From Schizophyllum amplum (Eukaryota; Basidiomycota; Agaricomycetes; Agaricales; Schizophyllaceae), in NCBI GenBank assembly GCA_007026445.1, contig VDMD01000121.1, forward strand, positions 1 to 64,000: a stretch of DNA of 64,000 bases, read 5' to 3'. Below, piece after piece: positions 1 to 9,186 of the stretch (positions are counted from its first letter, which is position 1; every line of letters starts with the position of its first letter). Position numbers and translations under genes: made by a program. The notes under the pieces were generated by a model. It was not told where the DNA came from. It saw only the letters and a program-made list of their open reading frames with translations, and ran no database searches.

Positions 1-2
1 GA

Positions 3-792
3 TCGGCTGCTACATGCGGCGCACGCGCTCGCGCCGCGCGCGTGTCCCTGCTGCGGCTGGAGGTGGCGAAGCTGGTGTGCCATCGGGAGGTGCTTGCGAG
101 TGACTTGATTGCGGAGAGCCGGGACTGGTATCGGTCGAAGGCGCTAGCTTTGAAGGCGGCGACGGAGACGCTGCAGAGTCGAAGGCCGGACACGGCGCAT
201 TCGGCGAAGCAGCAGCATGTGCCAACTCTGGGCTTTTCGAATGAGAGCACGCAGAGCTTGCCGCCGGAGCCTTCCATCTCGAGCGCGCCGCCGTCTGCGC
301 TGCATACGCCTGGGTCGCCTGGGCGGCGGCGTCCGCCGTCGTCTATCTGCGAGTCATTCCACTCGGCGCTGGACTACTCGTTGGACTGGCCAACTTCGCC
401 TGCGGAAAGCTGGACCGGTGTCCGATGCTGGCGGCCTCGCGCCCCATCGGTATCGCCGCGGCACAGCAGCTCGGGCTCAGTGCAGTCGTTCGACGGTCCT
501 CCCTCGTCTGTTGAGCGGACGCCATCCTCGGGTATCCCCTCGTCGCATGACGGTCCGGCCGTCACACTCTCCCGGGGATAGTCAGGACTTTGCGCACGAC
601 AAATTTTACACTGCGCTGGAGGCGACATCCGACGAGGAGGCTGAGGAGTGGAATAAGACGCGGTGCGCGAAGCGGGTGTCGCTCGTGCGCCTGCCGTCGA
701 CGTTCAATTTGAGCTCGCGGTTCGAGCGGATGCAAGGAGGGGAGGCGCTACACGAAGAGCCCGGGGCGCCATCGAGTGCGTCGCCGGGATGA
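3..792 (+). CDS. 3' part of an unidentified gene (5' end outside window)
   Basis: A frame open from the first bases reads through a helical, charged stretch (LLRLEVAKLVCHREVLASD, residues rich in Arg/Glu) and then a Ser/Pro-rich low-complexity stretch. A second frame from about 580 continues with an acidic segment (SDEEAEEWNKTRC) and ends at a stop at 790-792. The two frames are probably joined by one or two short introns; a GT...AG candidate lies at 418-480 and a donor at about 532, but I could not fix a join that keeps frame. No domain is recognised. The ragged frame could also reflect a base error like those seen in other genes of this window. Function unknown. Confidence 0.45.
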
Positions 793-1116
793 TATACATG
801 ATTGAGGGTGGATTGGACATTGTTTATGGTATCTGCAGTCTTGACTTGCTTTCCTTTAATCGAGCTTTGCTAGTTAAAAGTCGGCCTGTATCATTATTTT
901 AACGTATAGAATGGGTAGCGAGGTGGATTGCAGTACATGTCGTGGGGAAGGAGGGTCCAGGTGTCGTTATGGGCGAGAGAAAGCGAATGCTGAACAATGG
1001 GACTGTTTGGGGACTGTTTTGGTAGGTCGTGACTTTGATCCGCTTGCGCCGCGGATCAGCGCTCAGCGCGCGAAGTCGTCATCGGGTCGCGGGCTTGCTT
1101 GACTGGCGCCGTCACC
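793..1116. other. Intergenic, 324 bp
   Basis: This holds the 3' flank of the truncated gene and the promoter/5' leader of the prenylcysteine oxidase gene. I see no TATA box close to the start and no convincing ORF. Confidence 0.5.
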
Positions 1117-3173
1117 ATGAGGACCTCCTGTGCGCTGCTGGTGCTCCCGCTCGCCTGCTCTGCTTTCCAGCTTCCATTCAAAGTCCCCTTTCTTTCTTCC
1201 AACTCCGTTGTCGAACCAGAGCCGCCCACCGGAACGCCGAGGATCGCCATCATTGGCGCGGGCGCTGGTGGAAGCTCAGCCGCTTTCTGGATCGCAGCGA
1301 CCAAGGAGCGCTTCGGACTCGACGTCGAGGTCGATGTGTACGAGAAGGAGTCATATGTCGGCGGTCGTGCGTCCTTGTTTGTCCGGAAATGCATTGGGCT
1401 AACGAGTGAGGATAATCGCAGGTAGCACCATAGTCTATCCGTACAATGACACCACCTTGCCTCCCGTCGAACTCGGCGGCTCCATATTCGTGAAGGCAAA
1501 CAAGAACATGTGGCGCGCCTCTGAGGAATTCAACTTGACGCGTCGTAACTTCGATGACCCGAACAGTACCATGGGCGTCTGGGATGGCTCGTCCATGCTC
1601 TTCTCTGTAAGCTCATTCATCCATTTGCCGTGATATTCGCCATTGCATGTCTCTCTTTCCGACCTGAGCATGTTCTCCGAGATTTGAAGGAATAGAATCT
1701 CTCACGGCCTCTAAGGCGCATCCGTCGTCCTTTCACTTATTGATTGACTGCCATGGGATACCACGTTCGACTCTTGTAAGATCACCGGACTGCCGCATAC
1801 TCATATATTGCTTGCTTGCAGGTTGGCGACGGATGGTGGGAGAACGCAAAGATGCTGTGGAGGTTCGGGATGGCACCTCTAAAGGCGAAGTGGATGTGCG
1901 TCGCTCTCATAAGCATATATGCGTTGTTGCCAACTGACGACCCACTAGCACGGACAACATGATCTCGAAATACCTCCGCCTATATGCGCCTGATACGCCT
2001 CGATGGGAGGACGTCAAGGACCTGACTTCGCAGCTGGGCGTTGCAGACCTCCTTGAGCAGACGGGCGCAAGCTTCTTTGAAGAGAAAGGCGTGTCCTCGA
2101 AGTTCGTGAAGGAGATGATTGAGGCAGCGACGCGTGTCAACTACGGCCAGGTGAGCTTTAGTGACTTGTACGTCAGTCAAGCACTCACTGTCCTAGAACA
2201 TCGACGATATGCATGCCTTCGGAGCGACCTGCTCTATCGCCACTAGCGGGGCCACCGGCGTCGAGGGCGGCAACTATCAGATATTCGAGCATTTCCTGAA
2301 ACATTCGGGAGCCAATGTCTACCTCAACACGCCGGTTGTGAGCATCAGCGACTCCCACACCTTTTGGACCGTGCGTACGGCGGGTACGGCGAAGGCATAC
2401 AAGGCCGTCATCTTTGCGACTCCTTTCCACTCATCGGGCATCACTCTCAACGCGCCCAACGCAGCTGAAGTACCCGAGGTTCCCTACTACCATCTCCATG
2501 TAAGCTCTCGCTCCTGAGATCTGACGTTGGCATGATGCTTACGCGTGGTAGGTGACACTGCTGTCGACAACGTCGCCCCGTCCGAACTCGGATTATTTCA
2601 AGGCGAAGGCTGACGAAATCCCTACGACCATACTCACGACGTACGAAAGCGCACGCCACAATGGCACCGTGCCCGAGTTCAACTCGCTGGCGTACCACGG
2701 CGCCATCCGCGACGGGGAGTGGGTGGTCAAGATCTTCTCGCAGCAGGAGCTGTCGGATGAGTGGCTGAGCGAGATGTTCATGGGCCAGGTCGGCTGGGTG
2801 TTTAGGAAAGAGGTCAGCAATCTGACGCCAGAGGTCACGCTTGAAGCTGACCAACCAACTTATACAGTGGGACGCCTACCCGAGGCTTCTGCCCAATTCG
2901 CCGATGCCACCAGTCAAGCTGGATACGAATTTATATTACGTCAACGCATTTGAGCCGTACGTCCTGCCTTGCTCATCCTCGCTTTGTGCTCTAGCTGAAT
3001 GAATCTTGCTCAGGTTCATCTCGACTATGGAGACGGAGACCGTTGCGGCACGCAACGTCGTCGACCTGCTCCTCAACGATGCCTTCGGGCTCAGTATCTG
3101 TGGCCACCGTTTGTCCGCACCGGCGTCCCGTGCGGCGCAGGATCCGAACTTCGTCTATGGATGGGATTGCTGA
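1117..3173 (+). CDS. Prenylcysteine oxidase-like flavoprotein (Pcyox family), multi-intron
   Basis: Family members oxidatively cleave the thioether of prenylcysteines released when prenylated proteins are degraded, giving cysteine, an isoprenoid aldehyde and H2O2; they use FAD and act in lysosome/vacuole or secretory compartments. The start ATG at 1117 (context gtcaccATGa) opens a signal peptide of about 18 residues (MRTSCALLVLPLACSAF). The FAD dinucleotide fold follows at about residues 45-60 (IAIIGAGAGG). After the first intron (1367-1421) come PVELGGSIFV, DGWWENAKMLWRFG, the SGATGVEGGNYQIF segment and a C-terminal half typical of the prenylcysteine lyase domain. At least eight introns are needed. 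The segment 1607-1821 is long for an intron here and may hide a small exon. The stop is TGA 3171-3173. Family assignment is confident; substrate is inferred from family. Confidence 0.85.
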
Positions 3174-3967
3174 AGGAGCCGCACTGGAGTGAGGGATGAA
3201 CTATGAATGAATGGCCAGGGCAAGGGCCAGGTCTCTAGTCTAATTCTTAAGTGACGTATACTGACAATGCCGATGTATTACTTATCATGAAAAATCACAG
3301 AGAGACTATGCAGTAGCTATCTGCCACAGCGATTCTGCTTCGAAGCCGCGAAGAATATCCGCGGTACAATTTCTACTTCCCAACTATGGCTCTGACTTCG
3401 TAGAATTCGGCGCCACATTTTAAACCGCAGTGTACGTCGCAGGCATCCAAGGATTCTCCGCGGCTGACCTCCCGTAGGTGCTTGTTCAAGGCGGGTTGGC
3501 CGCCACCGTCCTTCGACGCTGCCCGTGCGGAACCCCGCCTTCCTGTCAGAGGACTTCGACGACACGCTCCCTCCATCACGCTCATTCAAGGGCACATCGA
3601 GCACTCAATGGCACATCGTACACCGCGTTAGTGGCTCGCCCTCGCTTGGCGCGGTGTGAATCCTCGACGCTTCTTTTTTCGCCGCTGAATGATCAGGTGG
3701 GTACTGGGTGGGTACCCTTTCGTCGATCCTGCCTCGACGCAAACTGGGCCAAATACTCCGCTCCTATTAAGAAGGGTGTGTGATGGAAGGCGCGGGCCCA
3801 TACAAGGCGGTGGGTTGGCAGCCGAGGTTCTGCAACCTTTGCCAGTCGCATTGAGTGGGTTGAGAGCGCACCGGCCTGCAGCGCCGGAGCAAGGGTCAGA
3901 GGGTGCGGTATAAAGGATGGCCACGACGCGGTCCTGGCTCTGCGTCGTGCTCTGCTACTCCAGCAAG
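3174..3967. promoter_or_regulatory. Intergenic 794 bp with TATA box for the DUF1996 gene
   Basis: No supported gene. Overlapping short ORFs on both strands (about 3317-3604 and 3478-3924) have no recognisable domain and no splice logic. A TATAAA at 3909-3914 lies 54 bp before the ATG at 3968, a plausible core promoter for the secreted DUF1996-WSC-CBM1 gene. Confidence 0.5.
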
Positions 3968-6255
3968 ATGTGGTCGACTCTTCTGGTTTTCGCACTCGCG
4001 GCTCCTCAGTTCGCTCAGGCTCTCCTGCGGTTCCCATGCGCGCAGACGACGGTAGTGCGCTCGGACCCGTGAGTTTGTCTTTCTCTGCCTTCGCGGGAAC
4101 TGACGAGTTCTCTTCGACTTCAGGCTGGTCAACCCTGATTCGGTCGGCGCGCATCTGCACCAGGTGCGTTTACTCCCGTGGAGGACTCTAGTTTAGTATT
4201 GACATCCGCTTCAGGTCGTTGGCGGAGTATGTGGCCTTATTCTAAGCCGTTCGAACAAGTGACCTGAGCAAACCATCTACTTTTTCAGGACAGGTGAGAG
4301 GTTGTGCATTTCATTGACAGCGACGATTTCTAACCAACGCCAGCTTTGACTTCAACATGCCCACCGGGTACGACCTGCAGGCCCAGTCGACTTGCAGCTC
4401 CTGCTCGATCGTGGAGAACAAGTCCAACTACTGGACGCCGACGCTCTACTTTCAGTCCCCGAGCAACGGCACCCTGACTCGCGTATGCCTCGCTCTATCC
4501 CGACTCACACATAATCTGACGCCGTATACAGGTCAAGCAGAGGCCTGGGCCCATCACTGGCAGCCCCAACGGCGGCATGGTCGTTTACTACAACCAGATC
4601 GGCAATGTGACGGCGTTTCCCAAGGTGAGCTGGCTGATGCTTAAGTATGCGAACGGTGGACCTCATTTCTGTCGCAGGGCTTCCGTATGGTGGCCGGCGA
4701 CCCAATGATTCGCTCGTACAACGCGTCTTACGACGACTCGCGCTCCATTACTTTCCGCTGCCTGCAGGCCAACGACGCTTCCGGTACTGGTCAGGACACG
4801 AACGGTATGCCGACTCAGGCGTGCGCTGGTGGTGTGCGCAGCCAGATCAATTTCCCGACATGCTGGGACGGTAAGAATGTCGATTCGGCGAACCACAGGG
4901 TAAGTCGATATGTCTTCTTGATATACGATGTCCTGATGGTGACTGCAGGACCATGTGTCCTATGCCATCAACGCCAGCTTTGGCAACTTCGGCAACGGCT
5001 GCCCGTCGACTCACCCGGTCACTATTCCTCTCCTCTTCCTTGAAACGTACTGGGACACCACGCCCTTCAACAACGAGCCCGGTGCTTTCAGCAACGGAAA
5101 GCAGCCCTTCGTCTGGAGCATGGGTGACCCGTGAGTGCTTTCATATGCGTCTTTCCATCTCGACCAACGGTTTATGTAGCACGGGCTATGGATACCACGC
5201 TGATTACATGATGGGCTGGCCCGAGGACGTCCTCAAGCAGGCCATGGCACAGTGCACTGACGCCAGCGGTCAAATCTCCTCCTGCCCTGTCCTGACAAGC
5301 CGCTCCGAGCAGGACATGAACGACTGCGCCGTCCCTCCCCGTGTGGAAGAGGTTTTCGATGGCTGTAAGCTTATAGCTTCTCCGAAAATTTCGACTCCAT
5401 TGACATTCAATAACAGGGCTGGAGGAATTGCCCGGCTGCAACCCCATCGTTAGCGGACCTGGTCCCGCGACGCCCACTTCCGGTTGCGGCGCGCCCACCA
5501 CCACGCAGAGCGCCGACGAGGTCAGCTTCCTCAAGACCGGCATCGACGGCTGGGAGCCTGTCGGCTGCGCGGCGGAGCCCTCGGGCTCGGGGCTCCTGAC
5601 GGGTGGCACGACGACCGGCGGCGGCATGACCATCGAGAAGTGCCTGGACAACTGCGCGAGCAAAAGCATGCAGTTCGCGGGCCTGAAGGCGGGCAACATC
5701 TGCTCGTGTGGCGCTTCCCTCGACACAAGCAAGGTCTCCCAGAACTACGCCTGCAATATCGTCTGCGAGGGCGACGGGAGCGGTATGGCCCGTCAGATTT
5801 GAAGGTGCCATAAATTGCTGATCTTGTTTGCAGAATTCTGTGGTGCTGCCAACCGTGTCGCTGTATACAACAGCGGCACAGCCGTGTCCGTCCCTCCGAG
5901 CTCGCCCACGAGCCCGAGTGGGAGTGCTACGACCGGCCCCGCCGCTCCCACTGGCGGCGGTGCGACGATTCCTCAGTATGGCCAGGTACGTCCAATCGAA
6001 TGACTACGTTCGATCATAGTTTGACAGAAGCGTCCATAGTGCGGTGGCCAAGGCGTGCGTCGCTCGCCAACACTTGGATCACTGCACTGATTTGTTCCCT
6101 TACTCATACAGTGGACCGGCAACACTGTCTGTGCGGCTGGTATGACCTGCACTGCTCTGAACTCCTAGTAAGTCTGCTCCATGTTGTTTTTTTGGGGGGG
6201 GGGGGAAGTCATCGCCTCTGCTGACCGTCCTTGTAGCTATTCCCAGTGCCTTTAA
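3968..6255 (+). CDS. Secreted DUF1996-WSC-CBM1 protein
   Basis: Predicted secreted protein: signal peptide from ATG 3968 (MWSTLLVFALAAPQFAQA). The DUF1996 domain follows, with its His motif HLHQVVGG, many cysteines, and HADYMMGW near its end. A WSC domain comes next (GWEPVGCAAEP ... CSCGASLD ... CNIVCEGD ... EFCGAANRVAVY), then a Ser/Pro/Thr/Gly linker and a C-terminal fungal cellulose-binding module (CGGQGWTGNTVCAAGMTC ... YSQCL). The stop is TAA 6253-6255. Exons 4215-4226 (12 nt), 4289-4293 (5 nt, GACAG) and 6040-6054 (15 nt, CGGQG) are micro-exons needed to keep frame. WSC domains bind glycans and CBM1 binds crystalline cellulose, so a role on plant or fungal wall polysaccharide is inferred; the activity of DUF1996 itself is not established to my knowledge. 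A run of 12 G (6194-6205) sits in the last intron. Confidence 0.85.
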
Positions 6256-6939
6256 GACGATCCCAATGCGGAATTGTGAACGAGATGTAGAGTAGTGTAC
6301 GTTCCTTTCTCCGGCCCTCCTTATCTGAATGTTCCTTTTCGTGTGTGCAATATGTGGCTGCGAAAACGTGTTTGATGCTTTTTCTTACTTCGTCGACGGC
6401 ATGGCCAGTGATTGTCAAGCAGAGTAAGGATTTCGAAGGTGTCGGAATGTCCCTAGCTGTGATCGATATGACCGTTCAATTCACGGAGTGTTTATTACAT
6501 ATCATACTACTTGATCAAGGCTGCAAGGTCGAGTAGCAACGGGTGGCAAACGGGTGGCAACTGCTACAAGACAAGCCACGACTCACGAGTCACCACGCGT
6601 CTGGCAGTGGAACGCGTGACGTCACGATCACGTGATCTGATAGCATCACTAGTACTTAGTAGTAGTTGTAATGTATTCTTACGGTTACCCGGTCGTTGAG
6701 ACTCAGAATGTGCAAAAGGCGAGCAGCAACCAACTAAATATGTACATATGCATCTACAAGCTTCTGTCAGAGCAGACAAACCTCGCGAAGTGCAGGCGCT
6801 ACCGATCACTGAATTCAACATGAGTCATGACTTGCTATTAGCAATACCGTCGTGCCACTGACGGGTAATGCAACAAACCGTTCCCGGACAGTGAAACGAG
6901 GGCCGATTTCTTAGAAACCTCGTAGGATGGTAAGGCATA
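6256..6939. other. Intergenic 684 bp before the transposon-like element
   Basis: 3' flank of the DUF1996 gene. It is relatively AT-rich, with short ORFs only. A small direct duplication of the type acgggtggcaa occurs near 6539-6560. No gene is supported. Confidence 0.4.
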
Positions 6940-6965
6940 CAGTGTTCAATCACTCGATGAGCAGC
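6940..6965 (+). repeat. Left terminal inverted repeat, 26 bp
   Basis: Begins CAGTG immediately after TA (6938-6939). It is identical to the reverse complement of 7724-7749. Confidence 0.9.
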
Positions 6966-7723
6966 CCAAATTTTGTCGACGCCCGGACTTTTTTCACGTG
7001 AGGTTTTGGGTAAAAGTAGATACAGCGATCATGTACTATGAGTTACGGGATACGATCTATGTACTTTGACAGAGCACCAGATATAAACGTGAGGCGAGAA
7101 AGCTGGATCATCGTGAAATCGGCCAACTTAGGGGCAAAGCAGTCGCTGAGCAGTCCGTCACATCACGTCGGCAATTGCCGATTGTGCCTCTTCGGAGGCG
7201 TTCAACCTAGTTCGCTCCTTCCTGCGGAAGAGAAAATATTCACAAATAGTCAGATGCACCATGAAAAGCTTTCAAAGTCTCTTTTGAGACATGCTAACGA
7301 GCGCAGGTGCGAGAGACGCGCCACGTGCTGAGACTTCGGAACGACGGCACGGCATGTGATGTGACACATCAGCGGCTCATTTGAGCAGCTCGACCATCGA
7401 CTCTTCGCTGTGGTGACCTAGCACCCCGCTTGAGGCAGTAAAACAACACAGATGTACAATTAGGGTAGTCCACCATGCTATGTGATTTTTTTTGGGCAAA
7501 AAGGACGCCAAGTTGTATTTGCAGGGAATAAAAACATTTGGCATGAGCAGAATTTGAGCTGCTCAAACACGTTCTCCGACCTCCCCTCCATCGGGTACTC
7601 CCTCTATGAGGCTGAAATTTTGTACGGACGTAGTGTCTGCGTATCTGTTTACGACCATAAAATCTCCGAGGCTGTCCGGTATCATTGAGTGGCTCTCCGA
7701 TGCCGACTGCTCATCGACTGATA

Positions 7724-7749
7724 GCTGCTCATCGAGTGATTGAACACTG
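7724..7749 (-). repeat. Right terminal inverted repeat, 26 bp
   Basis: Ends CACTG directly before TA (7750-7751). It is the exact reverse complement of 6940-6965. An 18-nt tandem partner of its inner part lies just inside the element at 7707-7724. Confidence 0.9.
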
Positions 7750-8329
7750 TACACTTTGAGATACTGTGGTAAAGTTTGAAGGCCCCCCGACCTCTGGGGC
7801 AGAATAAGTATAGAAAATTGCGACCACCTCGAATCGCTCTCTCACGGCCCTTGCCGCTGGTACCGAGGGCATTACACGCTCAATCTTGGCTCTCAATTCT
7901 CCAAATTCTCAGGGGGACAAGCAAATCATCATGATAGGAGTATTTCTATCTCTTCGCTTTGGCGAGCGAGAAAACAAAGGTGCAACGCACAGAAGAGCGT
8001 GTTGCAAAGTTGGGTCCTGTCACAGCGTTATGGCCTGTTGCATTACACCCCCGAAATGAGCCACCCCTCAGCACACATTTGCTCCTCAAGGCCTCACTAG
8101 CACTCCTGGGCTCTGAGAAAATTCGTGGTAGCGCATATTCATGCCAAGATGTACTGTGATTATTTCCTAGAGAATCGAAGATGATTACGAGCAGCGATGG
8201 CTGGCGGACCAAAAGCGTTGCATTACCCGTCACACGACGGTACACTTATACAGAAAGGCTTCGTTCGAAACACGCGAATTCCACAGCACATAACAGTTGT
8301 ACAAGTTCCTCTTGAATCACATATGTTTA
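7750..8329. other. Intergenic 580 bp
   Basis: No gene supported; the 99-codon minus-strand ORF at 7946-8245 has no recognisable feature. A short GC-rich inverted pair (ggcccc...ggggc) lies just outside the transposon near 7782-7801. Confidence 0.4.
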
Positions 8330-8955
8330 TCAGGCAGTGTGCCCATACTCGTGCCACCGACTCTTCGGCCTTGCATCCATCATCCAGCACGGCTCCGAGC
8401 CAAAGACACGGACAAGCCTTCCCACCTGATCCTTCGTAGGCCGCTTCTTGAAGAAGGCAGTCGAGCAGTCTGACACCACCATGAGGAATGTGACGGCCTT
8501 TTCCCCGTCATCCGCCAAGGGGCTTTGCCACGGCGCGGATGCATTCGGTTTGACCAGGACGAAGCGAAGCGCAGGGCACTGCGTAAGCTTCTTGACAAGC
8601 CCTGAGAAGCAGGCGTATTTGACGGTGGGGGGATGGTCATCGTTGAGGTAGTTGGGGAGATATGTGTCAAGGACGTTGTTGACGAGGTCGTCGGATATTG
8701 GCCACCCGAAGTGCCAATAATGATGGGTACACGTGTCGCGCTCCTCAGGTATGAAGGGTATGTCGGCGTGAGAAGGGTGCAGACGCTGCAGTAGTGAATC
8801 AGTCTATGCTGTAGCCGCTCTTTCGGAACACGCACTTTATGGAACTTGGGACGTGGCCTCATCACTTTCTTCGTCGCCTGCGGCACGGGCGCCGACTTGA
8901 GAGCCATATCGTCAATGCGAAGACTCTGCATCCCTTTGTCCAGAGTTGTGGACAT
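8330..8955 (-). CDS. Hypothetical protein, about 191 aa
   Basis: Minus-strand gene with ATG at 8955-8953 (MSTTLDKGMQSLRIDD). One 50-nt intron (8835-8786, donor GTGCGT, acceptor CTGCAG) joins PRPKFHK to RLHPSHADIPFIPEE. The frame then runs without stops to TGA at 8332-8330. The joined protein is globular-looking, with Trp/His-rich (HHYWHFGWP) and aromatic segments, and FKKRPTKDQVGRLVRVFGSE near the end. No signal peptide or membrane segment is seen and I do not recognise the family. It is divergent from the next gene with 231 bp between starts. A lineage-restricted protein is possible. The splice and frame continuity make it a credible gene. Confidence 0.6.
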
Positions 8956-9186
8956 CCTGATAGCGATCGACGACTGAAGGCTGGCGAAGATGGGCAAAAA
9001 TGATAGACGCCACGACGGTGAGGACGAAGTATTTAGGATACCGTGACGTGACCCGTGATCTTATTTACATAGGCAGCTTGACACGTGACACGCACGAGAT
9101 CAGTTCGTGACAGTACGCATAACGGTTCTGTGACGATCTGTGTTGCGCGCTCTCTCTTTGTCTTCCCCGGTTCTCGAACAACTACC
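8956..9186. promoter_or_regulatory. Divergent promoter, 231 bp
   Basis: Lies between the ATG at 8955 (minus) and the ATG at 9187 (plus). It contains several GTGACGTG/CACGTGAC-like boxes (around 9043-9056 and 9079-9090). No TATA box was seen. Confidence 0.45.

Larger units (their letters stand above)
6940..7749. mobile_element. Non-autonomous TIR transposon (MITE-like, Tc1/mariner-pogo type), 810 bp
   Basis: A perfect 26-bp inverted repeat bounds this interval: the left arm at 6940-6965 starts CAGTGTTCAATC and the right arm at 7724-7749 is its exact reverse complement. Each arm is directly flanked by TA (6938-6939 and 7750-7751), the target-site duplication used by Tc1/mariner/pogo elements, whose ends often begin CAGT. 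The interior is AT-richer than the neighbouring genes and has only short ORFs (at most about 97 codons), with no transposase. The right end carries an extra, nearly identical copy of the subterminal motif (7707-7722 compared with 7725-7740). The perfect arms suggest recent mobility or strong constraint. Superfamily is inferred from the TA and CAGT ends only. Confidence 0.75.
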
